This document shows positions 17,083-24,702 of a DNA stretch of 64,000 nucleotides, piece after piece. The notes beneath the pieces were generated by a model. The model did no database searches. It was not told where the DNA came from and saw only the letters and a program-made list of their open reading frames with translations. The translations under genes and the position numbers were made by a program. Source of the DNA: Chryseobacterium geocarposphaerae (GTDB taxonomy: Bacteria; Bacteroidota; Bacteroidia; Flavobacteriales; Weeksellaceae); contig NZ_PGFD01000001.1 in NCBI RefSeq assembly GCF_002797535.1, positions 1,302,001-1,366,000 on the forward strand, read 5' to 3'. Each line of letters opens with the position of its first letter. Within the stretch, counting starts at the first letter, position 1.

Positions 17083-18048
17083 ATGAAAATACTCAGAAAA
17101 GCAATTCTGCCATTTACTATCCTTCCTTTAAAACATGTATATGCTCAAAAGAGAGACAGTATTCCTTTAAAAGTGAGAGCATTTGTAGCCGACAAATTTC
17201 CGCAAACAAGAGATTTTAACCTTGAGTTTACTCAGACTACACCTTATAAATTTTCTTCTGCGCTACAAGGAAACGATTTACCGGAAAATAAAATGAAAGA
17301 ATTTTATCAGGTAAAAGCAAATGCCAATATCTATTTTATTAAAAGTAAAAGCTGGTTATTAAGTACTTCCTTAAACTATCGCTATACTTCGATGGATATG
17401 GAAAATTCAATTTTAAATTATCCTCAAAAAAAAGATTTTCATTACCATTCGGAAGGAATTAATGCAAGTTATTATTCTAAACTCTTTAATAAAATCGCCG
17501 TATACTCCGCTTCAGTTTCAGTCGACGGAAGTGATCAGCATTTTGAAAGAATTCGTGGGGTTGTAACAGGAACTCTAATTTTAAAAGTCAATCAGAAAAC
17601 AAAAATGACAGTAGGAATTGCTGCTTTCATCGATCCTAGCTCACAAGTTCCGGCTCTTCCTATTTTTACTTATGAGCATAAATTTGAGAACGGCTGGATT
17701 GCAGATATTCTTTTACCTAAAAAAGTCCTGATCAGAAAAAATATGTTTTCCAATGGAAGAATTTCTTTTGGAACTGAAATGGATAATACTTCTTTTTACC
17801 ACTACTTATCAGGAAAAACCTATGAATACAGACAGGTGGAAGTTAATTCAGGAGCTATATATGAACATAATTTAGGCGGAAATTTTATCGGCACTTTAAA
17901 AACTGGAATCAGAGCGACACCTAATGCAAGAGTTTTCGAAAAGCAGGAATCTTTTAAAGATTATATTTTTGAAGCCAAATACAAAACTTCATTCTATTTC
18001 AATATCGGTGTATCTTATAATCCTTTTGGAAAGCCCAGAACTAAATAA
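17083..18048 (+). CDS. Predicted outer-membrane beta-barrel protein (DUF6268-like)
   Basis: The 321-aa product has a poor signal peptide (ILPFTILPLKHVYAQ) and then alternating amphipathic strands with aromatic ends (LLSTSLNYRYTSMDMENSIL, FYFNIGVSYNPFGKPRTK), typical of an outer-membrane barrel. Its overall pattern fits the DUF6268 family of Bacteroidota. A final strand with an aromatic residue near the end is expected for BAM insertion. It follows the preceding hypothetical gene by 2 nt and ends in a strong terminator. Likely a target of the divergent LytTR system; transported substrate unknown. Confidence 0.72.
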   Translation: MKILRKAILPFTILPLKHVYAQKRDSIPLKVRAFVADKFPQTRDFNLEFTQTTPYKFSSALQGNDLPENKMKEFYQVKANANIYFIKSKSWLLSTSLNYRYTSMDMENSILNYPQKKDFHYHSEGINASYYSKLFNKIAVYSASVSVDGSDQHFERIRGVVTGTLILKVNQKTKMTVGIAAFIDPSSQVPALPIFTYEHKFENGWIADILLPKKVLIRKNMFSNGRISFGTEMDNTSFYHYLSGKTYEYRQVEVNSGAIYEHNLGGNFIGTLKTGIRATPNARVFEKQESFKDYIFEAKYKTSFYFNIGVSYNPFGKPRTK

Positions 18049-18092
18049 ACAGTTTCCTATTCAATAGTATAACTTGTTGATATTTAATCTTT

Positions 18093-18120
18093 AGTCTACC
18101 CATTTCGGTAGACTTTTTTA
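18093..18120 (+). terminator. Intrinsic terminator
   Basis: AGTCTACC and GGTAGACT pair over 8 bp with a 6-nt loop and are followed by six T. It ends the transcript of the DUF6268-like gene. Confidence 0.85.
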
Positions 18121-18486
18121 TTTTATTAAAACTTTATCATCCTATCATTTTTTGAAACGTAAGTAGCAAAATAAATTCATCATCGAGTGATAAAAATTAT
18201 TATCCTCTACATAATATTACCAACTGTTAACATTGCGAATCTCCAAACAACCAATATCAAAATATTAATAATTTCACATTTTTTTGAGAATAATATAATT
18301 AAAAACAATATTAAAAACATAAAAAACGTGCTATAAAACGAATCTAAAAATCATCAAAAGACACTGAAAATTAACATAAAATACTGATAAACATCATTAT
18401 AATTTAATTTATATTCCCATATAATTGCCGTAATATTGCAAATGTAAAATTGATAATAAAAAGTCAAATAATTAAAAATAAAACAA

Positions 18487-18567
18487 ATGGTAACTTACAT
18501 CGGAATTGCAACATGTTTAATAGTATTCTCATCTTACTTCATGACTGTTAGAAAAGAAGGGAATTAA
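18487..18567 (+). CDS. Candidate 26-aa single-pass membrane mini-protein
   Basis: An ATG opens MVTYIGIATCLIVFSSYFMT followed by VRKEGN and a TAA. The first 20 residues form one hydrophobic helix and the tail is charged, the typical look of small membrane subunits or regulators. It lies alone in a 750-bp AT-rich region. A near -7 box (TAATATTG, 18431-18438) lies 48 nt upstream. It does not match KdpF, CydX or CcoS as I know them. Conservation in related genomes would confirm it. Confidence 0.5.
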   Translation: MVTYIGIATCLIVFSSYFMTVRKEGN

Positions 18568-18632
18568 TTAAATCTTATATAAGAATAGATATCTTATAAA
18601 GCAGATTTACTAATTGTATTGTTATATGTTTT

Positions 18633-18680
18633 CAATCTGACAAAGATTGTTCGCTCTTTTACTCAACAGAGTAAAAGGGC
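18633..18680 (+). other. Structured RNA candidate: two consecutive hairpins
   Basis: CAATCT-N5-AGATTG (6 bp) is followed by GCTCTTTTACTC-AACA-GAGTAAAAGGGC, a 12-bp stem with one wobble and a 4-nt loop at 18653-18680. An A-run, not a T-run, follows, so this is not an intrinsic terminator on the plus strand. The 12-bp stem in an otherwise AT-rich stretch suggests a 3' leader or a small RNA ending at the terminator near 18769. Confidence 0.4.
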
Positions 18681-18744
18681 AAAAAAAACATAATGTAAGA
18701 AAAATTCAACACAACAAATTTTAATTTTTATAATAGCCGATAGG

Positions 18745-18769
18745 GTCGAACTTCATGTTCGGCTTTTTT
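18745..18769 (+). terminator. Intrinsic terminator before the AAA+ gene
   Basis: GTCGAAC and GTTCGGC pair over 7 bp with loop TTCAT, followed by six T. An alternative left arm (AGCCGA, 18735-18740) can pair with the same right arm. It ends whatever transcript covers the 26-aa gene and lies just upstream of the AAA+ promoter. Confidence 0.75.
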
Positions 18770-18782
18770 GTTTTATATGCTT

Positions 18783-18790
18783 TATCTTTG
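18783..18790 (+). promoter_or_regulatory. -7 box (TATCTTTG) of the AAA+ gene
   Basis: Exact TAnnTTTG match, directly after the terminator and 15 nt before the chosen ATG. Its position argues against a start further upstream. Confidence 0.6.
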
Positions 18791-18805
18791 CACAAATCTT
18801 ATGCA

Positions 18806-19522
18806 ATGAACCTGTACAACCTTATTATTCAAGATAAAGAAGAAGTAACCCTGGATGATGTTTTTCTTGATTCTCAAAACAGGGAGCAGATTGTACAGCT
18901 TATCAAAGAAAATACTTATTCTAAAGAATTACAGGAATACGGACTCCCTGTGAACAATAAAGTTCTTTTGGAAGGAAATTCCGGCTGCGGAAAGACCATG
19001 ACGGCAAAAGCAGTTGCTAATGCTTTGGGGAAAAGTATTCTTATTCTTAATTTAAGCAATATTGTTTCTTCCAGAATCGGAGAAACTTCACAGAATATTA
19101 AAATGATCTTTGATAAAGCTGCCCGCGAAAGATCAGTTCTTTTTCTTGATGAGCTTGATCAGATAGGAAAAGCAAGAGGAAGCGATGACAAAGATGTCGG
19201 AGAAATGAGACGGCTGGTGAACACACTGATCCAGCTGATCGATTATTATCCCGAAAACGCGCTTTTACTATGTGCTACCAACCATCCTGAGATTATTGAC
19301 ACTGCTTTGATCAGACGTTTTCAGCTGAAAATCAACTACACAATGCCTTCAAATGATTTTCTGGATCAGTTTTATGATGTTTTATTATCAAAATTTCCGG
19401 AAGATGTAAGAACACTTGAACGTAAATACGGGATTTCTTTTGCAGAAGCGAAGGACTATACTTTTACGGTAGTTAAAGGGAACTTGATAAAAAAACTAGA
19501 GAATGTACATATTAAAATATAA
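18806..19522 (+). CDS. Small AAA+ ATPase
   Basis: The 238-aa product is a stand-alone AAA+ module: Walker A GNSGCGKT (57-64), Walker B LFLDEL (112-117), sensor-1 Asn in CATNHPE (near 159) and tandem Arg near 170-171 as a possible finger. There is no protease or substrate-recruiting domain. FtsH/spastin-like sequences such as GKTMTAKAVANALG are evident. Such short AAA+ proteins usually remodel a partner protein. The start used here lies 15 nt after a -7 box; a longer in-frame start would overlap the upstream terminator and that promoter. The partner is unknown; no toxin-like gene is adjacent. Confidence 0.88.
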   Translation: MNLYNLIIQDKEEVTLDDVFLDSQNREQIVQLIKENTYSKELQEYGLPVNNKVLLEGNSGCGKTMTAKAVANALGKSILILNLSNIVSSRIGETSQNIKMIFDKAARERSVLFLDELDQIGKARGSDDKDVGEMRRLVNTLIQLIDYYPENALLLCATNHPEIIDTALIRRFQLKINYTMPSNDFLDQFYDVLLSKFPEDVRTLERKYGISFAEAKDYTFTVVKGNLIKKLENVHIKI

Positions 19523-19594
19523 CGACTATTACAAATAAAAATACTGAAACTTAACTAAAAATTAAGTAAATCAATAAAAATAGAATTTTAAGAA

Positions 19595-20215
19595 ATGAGA
19601 AAAATATTATTAATCTTTATTATATTTATTAGCTTCCCTAATTTAATTTATGGACAGAAAAAATTTGAAAATAAAGAGTTTGGATTTGTAATTCAAGAAC
19701 CTAAAAACTGGTTTGAATCAAATAATGAATTTTTATTGAAAAATCTTGAAAAATTTAAAATTACAGATGAGAATTTATCTAAATTACTTTCGAATAAAAA
19801 GGGTTCAATCTTGTTAGCCTCATTTCACAAATATAATCCAAAAACTCATAATGGACTAATTCCAACAATTCAAGTAAATGTAAGACTAAAAGGACAGGGC
19901 AATTTTGACCAATTTAAAAATTCATTAACAGAAAGTGTAAAAGGTTTTAAAAAATATTTTCAAGATTTTGAACTTATAAATGAAGTATCCGAGGTCAAAA
20001 TATCAGGAATAAAATCAATTTTTTTTGTTGGCAAATTTACAATGAAAACTCAAAATGGGCAAGAAATGAAAGTACGCAGTCGTACTTACGCAATCCCATA
20101 TAAAAACTATTTCTTTCAAATAAATTTTACAGATAATCAAACTAGTGATGATTGTAGTAAAGAGTTTGATGAATTGGTAAATACAATTAACATTGGAGAA
20201 AAGCCCCATAATTAA
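19595..20215 (+). CDS. Hypothetical secreted protein (PsbP/Mog1-like fold possible)
   Basis: The 206-aa product has a signal peptide (MRKILLIFIIFISFPNLIYG) and a mature part starting FENKEFGFVIQEPKNWFES, the F-x-I-x-x-P-x-x-W pattern typical of PsbP/Mog1-type domains. The late segment RSRTYAIPYKNYFFQINFTD and the final SKEFDELVNTINI also fit that fold. It is Lys/Asn/Phe-rich and more AT-rich than its neighbours, a hint of accessory origin. No promoter or partner is evident. Function unknown. Confidence 0.65.
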   Translation: MRKILLIFIIFISFPNLIYGQKKFENKEFGFVIQEPKNWFESNNEFLLKNLEKFKITDENLSKLLSNKKGSILLASFHKYNPKTHNGLIPTIQVNVRLKGQGNFDQFKNSLTESVKGFKKYFQDFELINEVSEVKISGIKSIFFVGKFTMKTQNGQEMKVRSRTYAIPYKNYFFQINFTDNQTSDDCSKEFDELVNTINIGEKPHN

Positions 20216-20312
20216 AAAGTTATCAATATCCCCAATAAATTAAAGTAAATTAAGTATTAACTAATTCAGGTAAATGTAAAATTTTCCTGCTTTGTAAAAT
20301 TTGACTCTAAAT

Positions 20313-20342
20313 AAAAATCCCTCTCATCACTGAAAGGGATTC
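20313..20342 (-). terminator. Terminator of the pectate-lyase gene, near-identical to one at 24653
   Basis: Read on the minus strand the arms GAATCCCT and AGGGATTTTT flank a stem with a T-run. This 30-nt element matches the reverse complement of 24653-24682 at 29 of 30 positions. Each copy ends the gene next to it. Confidence 0.8.
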
Positions 20343-20384
20343 ATCGCAAAATTTGTATAATATGAATAATTAACTTTATTTATT

Positions 20385-23381
20385 TCATTTCACAACAACT
20401 TTAAAATTGCTGTTCAGATTTTCTCCTGAAACATTCAATATATAATTTCCGAACGCTTTTATATAAGAAATATTGAGATTAAAAACTCCGTCTTTACCGG
20501 ATTTTATTTTTTCTTTAATCACCACTTTTCCTGTCATATCAATTAAGGTAGCTGTAAGATCTGATCTTTTATATTCAGGAAGATTAATGAAAATCTGATC
20601 TTTTACAGGGTTCGGATAGACAGTTCCTACATTTTTACTGATGCTGAATTCGTCATTTTGCAACACATTTTGATTATACAAAGCGGTTATTTCAGACGGG
20701 GATAATGCATAATTGTACATTTTAAGCTCATCAAATGCACCTTTGTAAGGAGCCGGAGCATTGGCGGTCGACAAAAATTCCAGTTCTCCGATGTTTCCGA
20801 TGATAAAATCACTTGTTTCACCAATACCTGTGACTGCTGTTTCATCTCCTTCAGCTGATAAAACACCATTGGTATAAATTCTCATTTTATGGGCTGCAAT
20901 ATCTCTCATGATCACAACATGCACCCAATTTCCTGTAAAATAATTGGCAATGGGTGATGTAATTTCTTTTTTCGTGATATCATCATCGATTGCATATCGC
21001 AGCTGACCTCCTTTTATCTCTACGTTAAAACGTTTTCCTGTAGCACCAGTTGTTGTATTTTTAGTAAATGATCCTTTACATAATACATAAAGACTTGTTG
21101 AAGAGGACGATGGGATCATGGTTGTCGGAGCCTTCATCCAGAAAGAAACGGTAAAAGAATTATTATTAAAGAAAATCTGATCCTGATGAGGAATGCTCGC
21201 TATATAGGTATTAGGAGCAGTCGCCAGATCAAGAGCAAAGTTTTCTTTTCCCGGAACCCTTACATTAGAATTATCATAAGCCACATTTAATGTTCCGTGA
21301 TTCGCGTAATTTGAAATATCTGTAATCTGTTCTCCGGATAAAGGCGCTTCTGAAAACGGCCAGTTTCCTACAAGACTTGGTGTTAACGCTCGGAAACTCC
21401 ACACATCTCCAGTTACGGACCCAAGAGCATTGGAAGCATCTATTCTCCAGTAATAATCTGTTCCCGTATTTAAGTTCGTTAATTGATATGATGGAGTCGC
21501 ACTATAAGCTACAGTACCGATGTTACTTAAGCTTTGGGGATTTGTTCCAAAATAAACAGAATACGTAGTAGTATTAGAACTTCCATTCCATTTTAAAAGA
21601 AGATTGCCACTACTAAGTTCTACATAATTATTGCCATTTGTCGGGTTTGGACTGGTTGGTTTTGTCGGTGCTGAAGGAACTGGCGGGGTCGTTACAGATG
21701 CACTTGAAGTATACACAGAAGATTCCGTAGCATTGATCGCTTTCACTCTGTAATAATATTGTGTATTGGGTGTTAAACCTGATTCGTTATAACTTACCGT
21801 ATTGGCAGGAAGCGTTGCAATCACTGTAAAATTAGTTCCGTCATTTGAACGCTCCAAAACATAATTGGTTTCATTAGTCGCATTGTCACTCCAGTTTACC
21901 GTTAAAGAACTTGAAGCCGGAGTGCCTGCTGTAACGGCATTGGTAAAATTCAGATTTGTCGGCGGAATAATAAAGTCAGGTGCAGGTGTATTATGTAAGC
22001 CGTTAATATATACCTCAATATTCAGGTAAGGAGCATGGGTTGTACTTACTGCCAAAGCATCAAAAACATTCGGGTTCAACCCGTTCACAATTTCCCATGC
22101 ATCCGGCATTCCGTCATTATCCGTATCTAAAGGAGCCGGAGCACCATACACATGTCCTGCTCCACCATTAGTGAAACCAAATTGAGTGGTTAAATCCGTT
22201 TGCACATACACATAAGTCGCCGTTGTCCCTTTTGACATCAGATCCGAAATCATCAGCTGATCTACCTGGTCACGTCTGGGATAAGATGCTCCAGCGCCTG
22301 CGATAATATTATCATATGCAGTTTGGGCCGTTACCGTTGTATTTTTCATTGGATAATCGTACGGAGCGGTCTGTATTGCCGCCACATCTCCTACAGGATA
22401 GCCGGTTAAATTCTGAGGAACTAAAGTTCCGTCTAACACTCCGTTTCTGTTATTATCAAAATAATTTCCGGAGCCATATAAGTTGAAGTTGGCATTTCCA
22501 ACGCTGAACGGCGTCGTAACCGTAGTGCTTGTATTAGGGCCTCCGATGAAATAATTGTTGATAATATTAGCATACGAAGGTCCTGCAGAGTCTCCTCCCA
22601 TGATATAAGCTTCTCCGGATTGTGTATGCCCATAGATATTTCCGTAGTTACCCCAGTTGTAAACCACATTATTTACAAACTCGTTGATTCCTTTTATCTT
22701 ATTGTTCCGGGTCTTATTACAGATATATAAATTTCCGATCAAACTTATTTTGCCACCAGGAGGAGGCTGCATCAATCCACCTGCTGAATGATTATGACGG
22801 TGCATTCCCTGTCCGATAATAGAATTCTGAATGGTTATGTTATCAGGACTTGTACCGTTTCCATCCCAGTTAACAGAAAAAACCTCATCCGTTCCCCATG
22901 TAAAGGTCATATGATCCAAAATGATATTGGCTCCATTAGCAATCCCTGATGCGTCCTGATTTTGAGCAGTTCCTCCATAGCGAAGCCGAAGATACCTTGC
23001 AATTGTATTATTGGCTCCGGTAAATGATACTCTTGGTCCCAGGAATACAATTCCTTCTCCGGGAGCTGTTTGTCCCGCAATCGTTGTATTAGCAGCCACA
23101 GCAACCACCGATTGTAAATTCACAATACCCCCGACTCTAAAGATTACAAACCGGCCGGGCTGACTTACCGCATCACGGAATGAACCGGGCCCACTGTCAT
23201 TTAAATTAGTAACCAGATAAATTTGAGGATTTGCAGCACCTCTTGCTCCAGTAGTAAATCTACCAAAACCTGTGGCTTCCGGAAAAGCCAATGTCTGCGC
23301 ATTCAGATCTAAAGTAGAAAATGTTAACCCGCAAAACAGTAAAGCTGTAAGAGTTTGCTTAGTGAGTAATGGTTTTTTCAT
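20385..23381 (-). CDS. Secreted multidomain pectate-lyase-like protein with T9SS sorting domain
   Basis: The 998-aa product has a signal peptide (1-28), a parallel beta-helix pectate-lyase-like domain to about 440 (FPEATGFGRFTTGARG, NDSGPGSFRDAV, ILDHMTFTWGTDEVFSV), a Ca-binding-like DTDNDGMPDAWE motif (about 428-440), two fibronectin type III domains (about 490-670), a LamG-like domain (about 690-890) and a C-terminal T9SS type A sorting domain (VGTVYPNPVKDQIFINLPEY to VVVK). It should be exported by T9SS and anchored or released to degrade pectin or a similar uronan. There are no adjacent SusC/D genes. A -7 box and 10-bp-period repeats precede it. Confidence 0.88.
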   Translation of the reverse strand: MKKPLLTKQTLTALLFCGLTFSTLDLNAQTLAFPEATGFGRFTTGARGAANPQIYLVTNLNDSGPGSFRDAVSQPGRFVIFRVGGIVNLQSVVAVAANTTIAGQTAPGEGIVFLGPRVSFTGANNTIARYLRLRYGGTAQNQDASGIANGANIILDHMTFTWGTDEVFSVNWDGNGTSPDNITIQNSIIGQGMHRHNHSAGGLMQPPPGGKISLIGNLYICNKTRNNKIKGINEFVNNVVYNWGNYGNIYGHTQSGEAYIMGGDSAGPSYANIINNYFIGGPNTSTTVTTPFSVGNANFNLYGSGNYFDNNRNGVLDGTLVPQNLTGYPVGDVAAIQTAPYDYPMKNTTVTAQTAYDNIIAGAGASYPRRDQVDQLMISDLMSKGTTATYVYVQTDLTTQFGFTNGGAGHVYGAPAPLDTDNDGMPDAWEIVNGLNPNVFDALAVSTTHAPYLNIEVYINGLHNTPAPDFIIPPTNLNFTNAVTAGTPASSSLTVNWSDNATNETNYVLERSNDGTNFTVIATLPANTVSYNESGLTPNTQYYYRVKAINATESSVYTSSASVTTPPVPSAPTKPTSPNPTNGNNYVELSSGNLLLKWNGSSNTTTYSVYFGTNPQSLSNIGTVAYSATPSYQLTNLNTGTDYYWRIDASNALGSVTGDVWSFRALTPSLVGNWPFSEAPLSGEQITDISNYANHGTLNVAYDNSNVRVPGKENFALDLATAPNTYIASIPHQDQIFFNNNSFTVSFWMKAPTTMIPSSSSTSLYVLCKGSFTKNTTTGATGKRFNVEIKGGQLRYAIDDDITKKEITSPIANYFTGNWVHVVIMRDIAAHKMRIYTNGVLSAEGDETAVTGIGETSDFIIGNIGELEFLSTANAPAPYKGAFDELKMYNYALSPSEITALYNQNVLQNDEFSISKNVGTVYPNPVKDQIFINLPEYKRSDLTATLIDMTGKVVIKEKIKSGKDGVFNLNISYIKAFGNYILNVSGENLNSNFKVVVK

Positions 23382-23412
23382 AGGATTAATTTTGTGTTAA
23401 CTAATCTAAACA

Positions 23413-23445
23413 CAAACGTAAACACCGGCATCCTGTTGCATCCTG
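23413..23445 (-). promoter_or_regulatory. Promoter of the pectate-lyase gene with 10-bp-period repeats
   Basis: The minus strand has an exact TAnnTTTG box (TACGTTTG, 23413-23420) 31 nt before the ATG. Just upstream, CAGGATGC occurs twice (23428-23435 and 23438-23445) with a 10-bp period, one helical turn, inside the core promoter. A regulator could bind here. Confidence 0.5.
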
Positions 23446-23670
23446 CTACAAACTATGTATCAATCAATTACAATTCAAATCATAATTTTAACACTGAGTA
23501 AAAAATACTTCAATACATTGAAATCATTTGATATAGAGATGAATTTCCTAATATTTAAGATATAAACTTTAAAATTTACACTTAATCGATCTATTGTCTA
23601 AGTCAAAATTTATTTAATTTTAGAAAGTATAAATATTCTGCTGAATAAATAGAAGCCCCTAAACCATGCT

Positions 23671-24129
23671 ATGAAAAAAATAACATCTATGAAAAATATT
23701 TACTTATTATTTTTTTTATCATTTTTCTTTATGAATTGTGCACAGGAAAAAGATTCAAATATTAATAATAAAAATAACGACAATGAAATATTTGAAATCT
23801 CAAAATTTGACGAATATGATATTTCAATGTTAAGATTAATTGTCACACCAGAAAAATATCACAATAAAACAGTTCAGATTATAGGATATTTAAATCTTGA
23901 GTTTGAAGGTAATGCAATATATTTTCATAAAGAAGATTATGAAAATGGTTCTTCAAGAAATGGAATGTGGGTTTCTTTTAATGATGAATTTGCGAAGAAG
24001 AAAGACTTACAAAAGTTCACTAAAAAATATGTTATAATTGTTGGAAAATTTGACATGAACACAAAAGGTCATATGGGAATGTTTGGGGGATCAATAAAAA
24101 ATATTACTAGACTTGACGAGTGGAAATAA
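23671..24129 (+). CDS. Hypothetical lipoprotein, OB-fold-like
   Basis: The 152-aa product has a lipoprotein signal (YLLFFLSFFFMNC) and an Asn/Asp/Lys-rich linker. The mature part (LRLIVTPEKYHNKTVQIIGY ... FAKKKDLQKFTKKYVIIVGK) looks like a beta-strand domain with V-x-V-x-G-x-x-x patterns seen in OB-fold nucleic-acid or metal-binding modules of small envelope proteins. The start may be the sixth downstream Met (23689). Low-GC sequence, like the neighbouring gene at 24165. Function unknown. Confidence 0.6.
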   Translation: MKKITSMKNIYLLFFLSFFFMNCAQEKDSNINNKNNDNEIFEISKFDEYDISMLRLIVTPEKYHNKTVQIIGYLNLEFEGNAIYFHKEDYENGSSRNGMWVSFNDEFAKKKDLQKFTKKYVIIVGKFDMNTKGHMGMFGGSIKNITRLDEWK

Positions 24130-24164
24130 AATTCTATAATATACTTTAGTATTAATTAAATATT

Positions 24165-24620
24165 ATGAAGAAAGCACATCTACCAGTATACATACTAATA
24201 AAATACAAAGTATTTATTTGTTTTACCGTGATTATTTTAAACAGCTGCCATTCAATACAACAACAAATTGTTGGAACATGGAGGTTATCTGCAATAATCA
24301 AAAGTAATGATCCGTATGCAACTCGCTCATCCTTAGTTCCACAAAAAATCAAAAGTAATACCATCATAAATTTTAAAAAAAATGGCACATTCACTTCTAA
24401 TGGAGAATATTGTTTTGACGGGATTAAAAGAGAAGAACCTTCTTCCGGAAAATTTTATATAAAAAATTATAATCGAACAGACAAAATATTTACACTCGAA
24501 TCCAGCAAATGTCCCGGAATTGGAAGCAACCTTCATTTTACTTTAAGGGATAAAAAAATAGAATTAAATCTTCCATCCGTTACTGGTTATCAAATTCAAA
24601 TTTTTGAAAAACAACAGTAA
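24165..24620 (+). CDS. Small lipoprotein, lipocalin-like
   Basis: The 151-aa product has a long hydrophobic signal ending with a lipobox-like LNSC and then QQIVGTWRLSAIIKSND, the G-x-W opening of lipocalin-like domains. Later segments TIINFKKNGTFTSNGEYCFD and LHFTLRDKKIELNLPSVTGY look like strands of a small barrel. One Cys pair (near residues 85 and 107) may form a disulfide. It is followed by a strong terminator. A single gene or the second of a two-gene unit with the lipoprotein 36 nt upstream. Function unknown. Confidence 0.65.
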   Translation: MKKAHLPVYILIKYKVFICFTVIILNSCHSIQQQIVGTWRLSAIIKSNDPYATRSSLVPQKIKSNTIINFKKNGTFTSNGEYCFDGIKREEPSSGKFYIKNYNRTDKIFTLESSKCPGIGSNLHFTLRDKKIELNLPSVTGYQIQIFEKQQ

Positions 24621-24652
24621 AGAACGAATTATTACAGTAGTATTACAAACAA

Positions 24653-24682
24653 GAATCCCTCTCAGTGATGAGAGGGATTTTT
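24653..24682 (+). terminator. Strong terminator, near-identical partner of the one at 20313
   Basis: AATCCCTCTCA pairs with GAGAGGGATT, followed by a T-run. Its reverse complement matches 20313-20342 at 29 of 30 positions, so the two form an inverted pair enclosing the pectate-lyase region. Confidence 0.85.
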
Positions 24683-24702
24683 GTATATTTAAAAAACTTT
24701 AA

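Noticed and set aside
18755..18805. Upstream extension of the AAA+ gene by 17 codons
   Set aside because: It overlaps the terminator and the -7 box; the shorter start at 18806 keeps the domain complete.
23550..23670. Promoter of the lipoprotein gene at 23671
   Set aside because: Only TAATTTTA-type sequences are present, which are too frequent in such AT-rich DNA to be called.
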